A DNA stretch of 64,000 nt from Undaria pinnatifida (GCA_012845835.1 JABAKD010000016.1:1697843-1761842), one strand, 5' to 3'. Positions 46,516 to 58,851 are shown, counted from the stretch's first letter. Notes: generated by a model not told the origin, from the sequence alone. Made by a program: numbers and translations.

Positions 46516-49354
46516 CTAGTCGTAGTCGATGGACGCCACCTTGCTGCGGCCTGCTTTGACCTGCGACCACCGAACCGGCAAAGGCGTGTCGACGCACGGG
46601 GTGGGATCGTATCGGGGTGAGAAGGGGGAGAGAGAGGAGGTGGCGGAGGGGCGAGTCGTGTGCCTTGCCGTCGCGGGCAGAACACAGCGCAAAGTTATGC
46701 GTTTGGGGGGGAGAGGGGTCGTCATCGAACACAGCAAGAGTAAGCTTCAAGCCGGTCTTTCTACGGAAGCGATAAAACAAGGTCAACAACTGACAGCACG
46801 TCCTCCCCATGCCTGTAGGCTTAACGCTCACCCACAAACGCGCTTTCTAGCTCGCTGAGGGTTGACAACCGCGATGACCGGGGGTAGCGTCACAAGATTC
46901 GTTAAGATACACACAGTCGCTGAGAGAGATCCAGAATCGCTGAGACACCCAGAGTTGATTAACAAACAAAACAAGTCGGTGAGACACCGAAAGCTTTCAA
47001 AATACACACCAACTCGTTGAAATACCCAGAGTTGCTGGAACACTTTGAGTCGCCAAGACTCCCAGAATTGTTGATTCGCCCAGAGTTGAAAGATGCCCAG
47101 AGCCGTTGAAGCATGTTTATAGAGTCGTTGAGACATACAAATGAGTCGTTGATAAATACCCAGAATCTTTAGGATATACAAAGAGTCAACGGATACACCA
47201 TGCCATTGATCATTGAAGAGAAGAAAGTAAAAGCCCTCACCTGAGAGCGGTGTCGCTTGTCAGCCTTGCGGATCTCCTTTCCTGTCTTGCTTATGCCCGT
47301 GCGCAGCTTTCTTTCCTTTGCGGGCTCCCACGCTTCCTCGACCATTTCCTTCAGCTTGTGAAGGGCCTGGGAGCGGTTCTGCCTCTGAGTCCTGCGGCGC
47401 GAGAAAAACAAACACACAAAACACAAAACACGCTATTAATAAAAAAACGAAAAAAAAAGCACGTAAAATACACGAACTCGCATACAAGATGTCATCCACT
47501 AAACGGTTACGCTCAACCCAACATCCTCCTCTACCCCGGAGGAAAGGCAACCTCGCCGTCACTCGTCCCTGGCGACACCTACCACAGAAAGACACTCACA
47601 TCGTCGCTACATACGGACCAACACGATCCTCCCTATCTCGATCGCGACAACCCCCCCGCTCCCCCCCTCCGCCCCACCCTCCCAGGCAACAACACGGCCG
47701 CACCAATCAATTATCCTAGGCTCTTTCGTCTGTGAGAAGAGAAGCACAGGCGGCACCCCATCCATGATGATTCAGTGGCGAATATCTCGCTTTTGGGTGT
47801 TTTAAAAAAACGACAACAGACCGCACTAAAATCCCTCCTCCAAAAAAAATTAGCTCCGCCCTCTCCGACAACAACGTGCCGTACTAAAAACTCCTCCAAA
47901 AATAAAATACACTAGTTCCATCATCCCCGCCAACAACATGCCGCACAAACAATTCCTCCAACAAACAGCTACGAGTGAAGCTCAGCCCTCCCCGAGAACA
48001 ACACGGAAGGGGAAAACCTGTCTATACGGATGGCAACGCCGTGACAGACAGCCTTGACTGACTAACTGACCGTCTGACCGCATTGACTGACCGCTTGACG
48101 TTTGTCCGCCCCCGTCAGTCATACATGTAGTGGCCAAAAAGTGCTAACCCTATCATAGCACGCGATAGAAAAAAACAGTGACAGATTGAGTGCAGGGGAT
48201 CTGGGGGTTGCCTCGACAAACAGCCTTGACTGACTGACTGACTGACTGACTGACTGACTGGCTGACCACTTGACGCTTCCCCGCCCCGTCAGTCACAAAA
48301 TATTGTGGCCAAAAAGTGCTATACCCCCACCTAGATTGAACGCAGGGAATTTGTGGGTTGTGGACGGGCATTGAATCTTGCTCTATGCGGAGGCGTGTTT
48401 GATTCGGGACAAGCACACTCGCCTGAATTCTTGCGCCGTGACGACAAGCTCCCCCCGGTTGTTCATCCGGCCGCTCTGCTGCCGCGCCAGGCGGAGGCGG
48501 ACGTCGTGCGGCAGCCAATCGGCCTCCGAAACAACGAAGCGCATCTCGACCTTCGTGCTCAACTTGTTCACGTTTTGACCCCCCGCCCCTGAAGACCTGT
48601 AGAAAAGCGAGCAGAGCCAAACCCCAGAGAGGATATAAAGAAGAAACCACAACTCTCGTTATTATAGGAGCTCTCTGGTGGATGCTTGTAACCGTCGTCA
48701 AGTTTGTACGGTAACATCCGTCAACCGTGTGCGGTAACCAACTAATCGTCAACTGCTGCGAGCATTGGTGGGAGCGGAAGAGCTGAACGCGATGCAAGCA
48801 GTCGTGTTTAACTGTAATACGGAGGACCATAGTATTCAGAGCCCACGACATACACGAGATTCAATATATATATATTCACCTGTTTTCACCAACCACCTTT
48901 TGGTCCTGATTACTATCTTCCCCCGTAATAGCGATCACACAACACTTGGTATATTCATGTATTGCTATTTTTGGTAAATTCCGGTGGTCAAACGGAACAC
49001 GGAGATTCGGGCAAGCAAGGGTAGAAAGGAGTTCTCATTCTTGACCTGTCTTATAACCCTTTTGGCACTGCACCCACGTTTTTGAGGAAAAAATACATGG
49101 AATTAGTGTGGAATAAGTTCTGAAATCGTATAAGAAGGGTTAAACTAGAAGCTGCCTTCGTTCGAAAACATAAGAAGACACAAGAAGGACCACGCGTTGA
49201 AGTGAGGGAGGAGGCGTGTGTGGGCGTGTGTGGGCGGGGGGGGGGGCGGGGTTTACCCAGCAGCACGGAACGCACCTTGAAAAGGAAACCTCGAGCTGAT
49301 CTTCCGGAATATCTGGGACCCGATCGGGTCGGGTTGGTCCGCTATCGTGCAGCC
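46516..49354 (-). CDS. ICT1: ICT1/MRPL58-like peptidyl-tRNA hydrolase (GGQ domain), 5' incomplete
   Basis: Four exons on the minus strand: 49354-49276, 48596-48423, 47391-47241 and 46560-46516 (stop TAG). Phases agree at every junction. The product reads IPEDQLEVSFSR then SSGAGGQNVNK, with the GGQ codons at 48583-48575. GELVVTAQEFR follows, then a charged helix and the basic end VKAGRSKVASIDYD. This is the layout of ICT1/ArfB codon-independent release factors: the GGQ loop enters the ribosomal peptidyl-transferase centre and a basic tail binds the mRNA channel of stalled ribosomes. In animals ICT1 is a mitoribosomal subunit. The N-terminal targeting region is not in these exons; a phase-compatible candidate lies at 50032-49869. 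The intron after 48423 begins with GC, not GT. Introns contain a 145-bp tandem repeat (48.0-48.3 kb) and a GTTGAGACACCCAGA-type minisatellite (46.9-47.2 kb). Confidence 0.9.
46900..47190 (+). repeat. GTTGAGACACCCAGA-type minisatellite in an ICT1 intron
   Basis: Degenerate 20-22 bp units between the last two ICT1 exons. Confidence 0.6.
48020..48345 (+). repeat. Tandem unit of about 145 bp, roughly two copies, in an ICT1 intron
   Basis: ACAGCCTTGACTGACT, CGCTTGACG, CCGTCAGTCA and GTGGCCAAAAAGTGCTA recur in order. The second copy has an expanded GACT run. Confidence 0.7.
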
Positions 49355-49868
49355 CTGCTTGGCATGAAAACGAGCAAAAAAAGGGGGTTGGTTGTTTGTC
49401 TCCAAGATGCGTTAGACCATGGGTTTCACCCCTTGAGTCCAATCCAGCCCCATACTATAAAAAATACACGGTCCACGCTATTCATTTTCAAGGTTGAAGC
49501 AGGACGATCGACGTCCGAAAATATCCAAGAACTGTTCCCCCCCTTGCCTCCAGATTCATATGAATAAGGGGGAGACATACCTGTGTGTATATACATGAAC
49601 GAAGCGCATCTGTCGGTCTCGGAGAGAGCTCCATTCTCTATTTCCCATTTCCCTCAAACCTTTTAGCTACTGGAAACATATCCCACACTAATTCCAGGCA
49701 ATTTCCCCCCTAAAAACGTGGGTGCGGATAAAGAAACAGTTGTCCTGTTGATTTATCAAAACATATGGCATTTCAGCGTAAAAATACCCTTGCCCCCTGC
49801 GCGTTCTTCTATTTCTTTTTTCTATCCGTTATCGAAAGTCGTCTGTTCGTGTTCAGCACCAACCTTAC

Positions 49869-50032
49869 GTTTAGAGCCAGCGGCCTCCGGCAGGGATTTG
49901 ATAGCCCTGTCAGCGGCCAACATCCAAAAATTGCAAGCCAGCCGCAAGGCTGGCTTGATGGCTGTCAGGGCTGCCGCGGGACTGCCACGGGGTGTCTTAC
50001 CTCCCCCCAAAAGACACTGGCACGCTTGGAAT
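49869..50032 (-). CDS. Candidate upstream coding exon, possibly the N-terminal part of the ICT1-like gene
   Basis: The minus-strand stretch has an acceptor at 50034-50033 and a good donor (AAAC|GTAAGG) after 49869. It reads through ALTAIKPALRLACNFWMLA and ADRAIKSLPEAAGSK. It ends in phase 1, which joins to the GG-starting exon at 49354 and restores an Arg codon. No ATG is present, so more exons would be needed. One phase match in three is expected by chance, and the plus strand is also open here with an acceptor at its left edge. The assignment is therefore weak. Confidence 0.25.
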
Positions 50033-50089
50033 CTGGTACGACAAGCAATTGGTTACAAAATCGAATAGGTCCCCAGCGTTCCCACCCTG

Positions 50090-51170
50090 ACCGCAAATTT
50101 TGGAAGAGGAAGAATATTGTCCCTAAGTAGTAAATCCTGTTCAGCGAAACCGAACGACCTACTTGGAACGATATTTACAGCAACTGATTTGTGCTGGAAG
50201 TGGTTCTTCATAGGCTTGAGGCCCACGAGGGTACGGGTGCACATGGGATGACTTAGGAATCACGGGGTGGAGCGTATGTGGACGCCGTAGGGCTCGCCCG
50301 CGGCAGGAGCCACGCGATACCGCAATGGCCTGACCAGGATGCTCACGAGGCTAAAAGACTGGGTTGCGAACGAGGCTCTGGCGATATATATTCTGGCAAA
50401 AGTGTGGCACCGATGTTCGTAGAAGTTTCAGTAGCCTTCGTCGAGCCACGAGGGCAACATCACAACTTCTAGATCTGTCCCAACGGTGCCACTTGGATGG
50501 GTAGCAACCGTCTTCTGTGAAGCCTTCCTTGAGATCTATTTGCGTGTGAAGTTGTTCTCTTGTGTCACGAACAATCGCTGCCCACGTGAGGGAACCTCTG
50601 CCCTAGAGTCCAGCTGCGCGGTCCCGCCGCAAAAGTCGGTTGCGGTACTATCTGTTCGGGTCGCTTGCCCATTATTCACCAGTTTCACATCGGACGCAAG
50701 ACAGGTTGGAACGGAACGAACGACTGCGAACAGCCTCGTTCCATTCCAACCGTTCCGAAAAGGTCGGAGTAAGTTCAGACACACCCTCAGCGACGCTCAG
50801 CACGCGAAGGCCACGCCTCCGTGCGACATGGCAGATCATCCCAGGCACTATTAATAGAGCACATGCACGACATAAAACAACCGTTGACGCAGTAGCTTAC
50901 TTGAAGTCAGGAGCTTGACCACTGACGTAGATCGGCCATGCTCCTCGGCTCCTCGTTCTCAAATCTTCTACGAGTACCGACTGCTGCAGTACAGCAGTAT
51001 TTACTTGTCACGTCCCGTGCGCGGTCAGTTTGTGAAACCGCACTGGATCCCGCACTAAGGTACCCATGCTCCCATGCTTTCTTATTCCCATTCCATGATT
51101 TCTTATCCCACGACTCAACGCCATCCCATCCCATGCTATCGCATGTCTTGCTATTGTGTGTCGAGGTGTT
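50090..51170. other. No gene recognised
   Basis: Both strands carry medium-length frames between 50.28 and 50.92 kb with no recognisable motif. A transposon fragment is possible. Confidence 0.4.
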
Positions 51171-51451
51171 TCGACAGTTACGTGTAAGATACAAGCTCAC
51201 CTCTAGCCTGGCCGCCGCGCCCTCCTCTCCCTCCTCCCCCTGGCACGGTGCTATACGGTGATGTCCAGCCCACAGCCCCTGCTGCTACTGGTGCGGCAAC
51301 AGGTCTAGGACCCGCAAGCCTCGGACCGGTCCACGCAGGCCTTGAAGCCAAAGCTTGTTCCCCGCCCGTAGAACTCTCAACAGCTAACCCCTTGCCTCGC
51401 GTCTCTGCCGCTGCACCCGCTGCCGTACTTGAAGAGCGTTGACGCTTTGTG

Positions 51452-51677
51452 TCATTTTTTCTGTTGCTGTTGCTGCCGCTGCTGTTGTTGCTGCTGGTAC
51501 TGCTGCTGCTGCTGATATTGCTGCTGCTGATATTGCTCTTGCCGTTGCCGAGCTTGCCACGCTTCATTGAACCCTTGGCAGACAGAGCTGTCGATACCCG
51601 AAGATACTCGTGTCGTGCTGATACCGGTCCCGCCCATGGGGTGGTCACCTGTTGTAAGCTCCTCGTACTGATGCTTC

Positions 51678-51710
<33 letters not shown>

Positions 51711-51754
51711 TGCTTCTGCTGTGCATAGGGATGCTGCTGATAGCAGATGAGCTT
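51452..51754 (-). CDS. Candidate Gln-rich terminal exon (CAG/CAA repeats)
   Basis: After an acceptor (GTGCTCCTTAG) the minus strand reads KLICYQQHPYAQQK, poly-Gln, HQYEELTTGDHPMGGTG, QGFNEAWQARQRQ, then QQYQQQQY-type repeats, ending KK-TGA. The recurring Gln-Tyr pairs use both TAT and TAC, which hints that the Gln frame is the selected one. A competing 236-residue minus-strand frame (51888-51178) runs through the same DNA, is Ser-rich here, and ends Gly/Arg-rich. CAG repeats keep all frames open, so either could be spurious. No upstream exon was identified. Confidence 0.33.
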
Positions 51755-51889
51755 CTAAGGAGCACGTGTCGTTGACTTGTCAGCGCTGCCAGGCAAAACG
51801 CATGGGTGTACTGGCCACCACTGCGCCCAAGGGTTGTGGGGAGGGCGTTCAAGAGGGCCATCATTCCCCTTCTTGTCCTTGTGCGCATG

Positions 51890-53150
51890 AGAAGTTGCCT
51901 CGGATGCGGATGCTTTAATTCAATCCTCTCGTCGATGGGGGTTTGCTACGAAGTTGGCTGTAGATTCGTCTTCAGGGGACGTATTGTTTTCGTCCCCGAA
52001 ACCGCTGAACTCGTTTTTCTTGTATGTTGTACGACGTCGTATCATACCAATGCACCATGCATACTTTTGACAGAGGATCTTTTTAGATCTTGCCATCTGT
52101 GTCGGTCTTTTTTACCCGCTCAAAGCTAGCTCGAAGCCCACACACTATTTCTGCCCACCCCTCCCTGGCCAGCCAATATTTCCGCTACCTTCATACTGAT
52201 CTGCGTCGACCACGGACACCACTGACGTTCTATTATCCAGGCCGTATTATCCATTGCCTCGCGAGTGAGCAACCACGCGGCGAAACAAGGCTTCTTCACC
52301 AGCAGGACGCGTCTTCGCGCCATATCCTACAGCCTAAAAGCAGTATTCCCGACTTTTAGGAGTTCAGTCTCAGGTCGTGTCTAAAAGCAGTGCATGCACG
52401 TTTCGGCAGCACGACGTTTCGACTAGCGGGGATACCGTCACCGGCCCCTTCCGCAGCTCGTTGGGGCAACAATGGCTCATCTTCTGGCCGGTGTCTTCGG
52501 CATCATCGCACAAGCTCAGGACACCGTGGTGAGGCAGAAAATACTTAAGAAACATTGGAGAGGGTGAGTCTACGAATATTAACATCTAAAAGCTTGGAGA
52601 GGTAAACAACAGCAGTGCCTCAATCTTTCTTACCATTGGGGTTCAGGATTTCCGATAGATACCCGTGGTTGTTCGATGCCCAAAAATAACGCCCGGGAAC
52701 ATCACCTTGCCACACGGACTCGTGCGTCCTTTTCTTTTGCGTCGGTGTTTATGCTGGTTTCTGTATCCCCGCCGGAGGTCTTGATGTGCAATTTTTCCGG
52801 GCAATCGGTATTCCAACCTCCAGTTTGTTCACTATGTGCGTCGGTTTGATGGTACTCCGAGGGGGGATGCGTGGTTGGTCGGTGTCAGGAAGCGTTGTCC
52901 TCTTGCTTCCGGGTCTTTATTATCTCTCCATATAGTCTAGAGGCTCGCTGGCATAACTCAAGACTTACATTATTATCTAATAAAGGGACGCAAAGGGACA
53001 AAAGGACGAGTAGAACAGACCGAGAGGCAGGGTAGTGAGGTGAGGGAAGTTCCTGCATGTCCCATCAACGTCACCCACACTATCGCCCATCTATGATGGC
53101 CTTGATGTGACCACGACATCTACTATCACTTGGTTTCACCCCAACCATGA
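51890..53150. other. No gene recognised
   Basis: A 65-codon minus-strand frame (52323-52126, MARRRVLLVKKPCFAAWLL) is the only protein-like piece. No splice partners were seen. Confidence 0.4.
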
Positions 53151-53179
53151 CATGGTTTCATGTCGGATCTATAAGCTAT

Positions 53180-53552
53180 TGTTAAGGTAGTAGTGGGGTA
53201 TTAGTGCGTTTGACCACTTGCAAAAGGTTAACCAATAGCTTACCCAAACTGAGCCTTACAACACTTTCCCCCCCTGAATCGGTGGGATAGCAGGTCGGCC
53301 GGATATACGGGCGGACCTGTCAACTATCCAAGCCGTTTCATTTCCTGGGTATACCGGGGAGAGTATTTTTCAAGTTAGACAGGGGGAAAGTCTGAAAAAG
53401 TTTATTATGGTGGATGTGGGATTTGAACCCACGACCCAAAAAAATCATGGTCTGTCGACGACGCCATTTGTTAAGGAATTAGTGGGGTATTAGACCGTTT
53501 GACCACTTGCAAAAGGTTAGCCAATAGCTGACCCAAACTAAGCCTTATAACA
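53180..53552 (-). mobile_element. TRIM-like miniature LTR retrotransposon
   Basis: Two 84-bp direct repeats (53180-53263 and 53469-53552, about 90% identical) begin TGTT and end AACA. On the minus strand TGGCGTCGTCGACAG starts 2 nt after the 5' repeat (primer-binding-site position). AGGGGGGGAAAG directly abuts the 3' repeat (polypurine tract). The 205-bp interior has no coding capacity and contains a tRNA 3'-half-like stretch (GTGGGTTCAAATCCCAC then ATCCACCA). A 10-bp TATAAGCTAT flanks both sides, 0 and 6 bp from the ends. Confidence 0.72.
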
Positions 53553-53890
53553 CGAATATATAAGCTATCCTTCTACGGAGAGCACTCCACAACATCAACC
53601 GCTGTCGTTTACTTTTTTTCATAACAACTCTATGTCTGTACCATACGCGTAATGTTATTACCCTTGCACCAAACGAAAGAAAAAACGCACTACGTACAGC
53701 AGCACAGTAGATGCGTGCTATGGGGAAAAGGTTCAATTGTGAAATTAAAGGTGGGGGACACAGAGTGCCCCCTGCAGGTCTGCCAATTGAGCAGGTCCTC
53801 GGAGAGTACTCACTTTCGTTCCTTCGTAGAGATGTAGCTTTATTCGATTCCACCAGAGCCCGGAATAGCTTCTGAGATCGGAGGCGCGTG

Positions 53891-54859
53891 CCTCCGATCT
53901 AATTCCTAACTTCCCCGAATATAAACCGCCAACCCTATCATACGAAACCCATCCAAATGATCTCAAATTCGGATACCTACAGGCCTTTCGAGGCCGTATC
54001 TTAACACTAGCCCACCCTGATGAGTCGCATATGCAGAAATATGGGAGATTCGGGGAAACTCCGGTTCTACGAACTAGACCATGAGTCGAAGATGCGGCTC
54101 CTCAAACCCCACTAGTTGCCCCCTCGGCGGCGCCCTCAGGCACACCAGCACCCGATGCGCTGTCACCCCCGCGGCGGTGGTGGTGGTCGCCACCCCCACC
54201 ATTTTTGCCGCCACCCCCACGGTTGCGGTCCCCGCGGTCGCGACTGTCGCGACATTTTCCCCGGTTTCGTTCTGCCAACTCTTCCTCCGGGGTCCGGCCA
54301 AAAGACAGGGTCGGGGTCCTCGTCGTGGGCTATCAGCAGGGCCTTGACGAGGGCAAAGGCCGGGGCGGCTCTCGTCTGTCTAGCATAGGGCGTACAATCC
54401 ACGCGAGCCCAGGCCGCTTCCATTGAGGACGTCCGCTTGCCGCGACGCCGGCCTCTCTGAACTCAAGCTACCGCTGAACTCGTGCATTGAGGGTCCCCAC
54501 TTTGCCAATGCTCCCCTATGTATTGTGGCCGGAGGATATGTGGAACTTTGTTCCCCTCAGTATCCTCGGAGGCGTTTGGGAACCCAATCAATGCTGCAGG
54601 TCCCCAAATCTAGAGGAGTCCAGTGCCTCTCCGAGTCGAGCGTTGCTCGACTGATATACGCGATTTTCATAGTGAACGAAACGTCGTCCAGCGTCACAGT
54701 ACCCTCGACGACGCCAACCAGACGATAGCACGCCGACGTGCGCCTCCGATCTAATTCCTAACTTCCCCGAATATAAACCGCCAACCTTATCATACGAAAC
54801 CCATCCAAATGATCTCAAATTCGGATACCTACAGGCCTTTCGAGGCCGTATCTTAACAC
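53891..54859 (-). mobile_element. Unit bounded by 117-bp near-identical direct repeats (LTR-like)
   Basis: 53891-54007 and 54743-54859 differ at one base that I can see. Read on the minus strand they start TGTTAAGATACGG. The 735-bp interior has broken minus-strand frames, including a basic, Gly/His/Arg-rich stretch (RDRGDRNRGGGGKNGGGG) of the kind seen at gag C-termini. No RT or integrase was found. It could be a truncated LTR element or a plain duplication. Confidence 0.5.
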
Positions 54860-55361
54860 AATGATATTATTTCTGGGACTCCTCGTTTAGAATTCCCCAC
54901 CGAAAACCGAGTTTATTCTTATTCTTATTATTATTTCTGCCCTCTTCGACAATATAGCGTAGGTGCCGTTCCGATGTATATCGAATATCCTTCTATAAAG
55001 CAGCTAGGCTGGCTCGTCCACAGGAGGTCTGCCATAGAAAGCGCAGCAGGAGCAAACGACAGGGGGGACGACCGATCTGGGGTGTAGCTATCCGAGACTG
55101 GACAAGAGTGCCGCCTCGGAGAACGTTCCGACTCACGACAACAGCACCCACAGAATCCACATGAGACACGACCGCACCACCCAGGAGGGCGCTTTCACTG
55201 AGACAAACCGAAAGCACAACCTGTCGAGCAATGCCATGGTATAAATTAACAGGCTTTTGAAAAACGGACAGTGTATTCTGTACCAGTTTATGACTGACGC
55301 GTGCTACGACAGAGGTGCACCAACCATTGCTTTTTCTAATACTACCCCTCACTTTGGCAGC

Positions 55362-55451
55362 TTAACCCCTTTACATCTGGAAACCCGTTTTTGGGGACAT
55401 TATTACTTGAATTTAGTACAGGGAGGAGTTTGGGGGCTCTAAAGGGGTTAA
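55362..55451 (-). mobile_element. TTAA-flanked MITE of about 90 bp (piggyBac-like ends)
   Basis: TTAACCCCTTTACATCTGG on the left and CTCTAAAGGGGTTAA on the right make inverted ends with TTAA at both outer edges. The interior is GAATTTAGTACAGGGAGG. Further copies: about 639-725, 28899-28988, 31425-31515 and 31841-31935. Confidence 0.62.
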
Positions 55452-55920
55452 GACCGCCCCCCCCCCTCAAAACTTATTCGGAGAAAAATAAAACTGCTAC
55501 CGGATGAAAAATCCCATGCCAGCCTAGGTACACGACGAGAGAACCACCAACCAGCAAAAAAAAAAACTGACCTCCTTTCCCGACGATGTTGGGGTCAAGG
55601 AGTGACGTTGGGACGTTTGTCAAAGCTGAGGCATCCCGACAATCGGAACTGTTCGGGCCCAAAAGGTGCCACCCGCATCGTAAGCATGGTGGCATATATA
55701 TATATTGATAGCACACGTCACTATACTGCCCGTAATTTCGCATAGGTTGTCTCCAAAACCGTGGTTGGAAGCGGTTTTCTTTTTTAAGGGGGTCAAGCGG
55801 TGTCGCCGTGTACTGATTGATGATGCAGAACCATTTTCTTCGCGGTCGACCGCGGACCTCGATGAGGTTTCTCCAGTTTCGCCGTTCCTCGTCCATGTTT
55901 CGGGCGACGCGACCTCGCAG

Positions 55921-56019
55921 GTTTGCACGTGCTCCTCCGTCGACAAGTTCGTCAAGCACCGCGTCGCGGTGATCGTCGGCATTCTGCAGCTCGCCGCCGA
56001 ATGGGGGGCAGCTATGTCG
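55921..56019 (+). CDS. Isolated candidate internal exon, 33 codons
   Basis: The acceptor (GACCTCGCAG) and donor (TCG|GTAAGA) bracket 99 bp reading VCTCSSVDKFVKHRVAVIVG then ILQLAAEWGAAMS, in phase 0 at both ends. The frame is also open upstream. The DNA is more GC-rich than its flanks and the reading is amphipathic-helix-like. No partner exon could be found within several kb, so this may be a stranded exon, a pseudogene piece or chance. No family recognised. Confidence 0.28.
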
Positions 56020-56289
56020 GTAAGACCGCGCAGCACTTACGTTCCATTTTTTAGATCTAAGTCCGCCGCCTTTGTGGCATAATGGTTGTCGTTGCTGTGT
56101 TTGTCACCCGACCATGTGCAGCATGGCGATGTTCGACGTTGATCACTTGTAACTTGTAACCGACGCGTGCTACGATACAGGTAACATGGTGCGATCGTTC
56201 GACTTTATATTAGGAACTACTGCTGCTTTATGGAAGGATATTCGATTTACATCGGAACGGCATCTACTCTATATATATTGTCGAAGGGC

Positions 56290-56695
<406 letters not shown>

Positions 56696-57439
56696 TAATC
56701 AGGACCCACGATGCACAAACAAAAAAAAGTATGTAGTCTAATCCACTTTATTTACGAACCAAGTTCGATCCTCAGGACGAACGATACACACAAAAAACAC
56801 TATATATATAGAGTTCACTGTTTTTAATAGTCAAATTCGATCCCGATTACTATGTCCCGCCGTTAAAATGAAGTTTTTGGGGGAAAATAATTGGTGGATG
56901 ACGGGTCTCCTCAACCCCAAAATGGTCTGAAAAAAAAAAAATAACAAAAACTTCTAACAACGTCAGCCGTGAGTGAGTTCGACAAATTTAGAATCGCATC
57001 GTCGTACCCATAATCTTTGTTGTTGTTTCGGAAAAAAAAAGGCCATGTGGGTTTTTTGCATCGGATTCTGCCCTTCATCAGTTTCTACTCGAAATCTTTT
57101 TCCTTCTGGCGGGGTATGGAGGTCCTCATGTGAAGCAGCCTCAGGCAATAACAGTTAAAGCAGCAAAAGACTCCTTTTGCGACACAGGAGGTGCACCAAC
57201 CATTGTTGTTTTTTTCTGAAGTTCCTAAATTTGGGAACCTAAGACCTCTCTAAGGCAAAAACTGATTTTGCAGAAAAATAAAACTGCTGCACCGGATGAA
57301 ATGTCCCGTGGCTTAGTTACACAACGAAAAAAACGACCTATTTCCGCCGGGTTTTTTGGGGGGGGTCAACCATTTTATAGGTGTCAACCATTTCAAGAAA
57401 AAAAGGAAAGAAAATAAAAAAAATTGAATCCCAGGTAGT

Positions 57440-58100
57440 GTTGTTCGTGTGAAAAATCACGCGAAGTCCCACACGAAAAAAAGCCAATGAGAGAGCTCAT
57501 GGGTTTCCATGTAAGTGTGCTTTCATGATAGACTTTTCATTACTTTTCGTGGCAGCTTCATGGGCTTTCATAAGCTTTATTGGAACTTTAAATCGTCAGG
57601 CCGTGGGCTTCCATGAGCTTCATGGGCTACCATGGTTGTCATAGCACTTTCATGGCGTTTCGTGTGCTCCCATGGGCGTCCAAGGGCTTTCATAAAATTT
57701 CCATTGGCTTTCGTGGTGTTAGTAGTTTCACGAACTGTCACGGAACGTTTCAAGGGCTTTCGTGGGCTTCCATAGCACTGTCATGGGCTTCCATGGGCAT
57801 GCATCAGCTTTCATCCGCTTTTATGGCCGTTTGTGGACTTGCAGTTTCATGGGATTTTGATGAAGTTTCATGGAACTTCATGGGGGGTTTCATGGTAGCT
57901 TCATGGGGTTTTTTCATAGAAGTGCCACAATAGGGCCACGACATCGACATTAAGGCACCCATGAAGGTGCCATGCAAACAATGGGCGAGGAAACCCGACG
58001 GGATACAAAGCATTAGACTTTTTCATGAAACTTTTTGTAGCACCTTGTTAGCGGTACTTTCATGAAAGCCCACGAAAGTCCATGAAACTAACATGCCTAC
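57440..58100. repeat. TTTCATGGGCTTCCATG repeat block with inverted right end
   Basis: Degenerate CATGGGCTTTC units run forward to about 57.91 kb. GAAAGCCCACGAAAG units in the opposite sense lie at 58.02-58.1 kb, and again at 58.42-58.48 kb. Confidence 0.65.
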
Positions 58101-58119
58101 GTATGGCTACGGGTAGAGT

Positions 58120-58256
58120 AGTAGTCATTATTAGGCCCTCACATTTATCGCAGCGGCTCCCAACCCCCCCGGAAGAGCTACAATAAATGGTAGTCATTAT
58201 TAGGCCCTCACCTTTATTGCAGCGGCTCCCAACCCCCACGGAAGAGCTGCCGCCGT
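58120..58256 (+). repeat. Two-copy tandem duplication of about 67 bp
   Basis: GTAGTCATTATTAGGCCCTC, GCAGCGGCTCCCAACCCC and GGAAGAGCT occur twice in order. Confidence 0.75.
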
Positions 58257-58851
58257 ATATTTATCTGCAAGTCGTCAGCTACCGTGCATTTTTTTTGGCT
58301 TCGCCATAGGCACTGTCATGGAATTATGCTACGCCCAGGGGTTTACGAGTTTTTTGGACAGGGCTGTCCACGATAATAGTGAAAAAGGGATTATCCCTCT
58401 CGTCGTCGCGGGTGGTAGCTAAGGCCCCATGAAAGCCCACATGAGCGCCCCATGAAAGCCTATGAGATCCCGCGAAATACCGTGGAAGTGCCACCACGGA
58501 AGTCCCGTGGGACTGCTGCGATACATGTGCATGCAACGGTTGGCGGTGCATCAATACCGTGTCGGGCTCGCGCGAGGAGCTCCCTCCCTGCCTCGCCCAA
58601 AATCTGATTTTGAGAAAAACTTGAACATGCAACCCAACGAACAGCAGTTCCTCATGGCCTATATATATGTCTGTATCTGGTAACACGTCAAATGGCATCC
58701 CAACGATACGGGGTACAGTAATTCGTTAGTTGAGGATCTCCGACAAATCATTACAGCTTCGGCGTTAGATTTTTGGTGCGGTTCGGTTTTTGTTTTCTTT
58801 TCTTTTCGCCCATCCCATCTACTGTCTTAGAGCTTTTTTCTCTTTCTCCCT

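Noticed and set aside
53409-53440. Possible tRNA gene on the minus strand
   Set aside because: Only a T-arm and acceptor end are present. There is no D-arm or 5' acceptor partner, and it sits inside the TRIM-like element.
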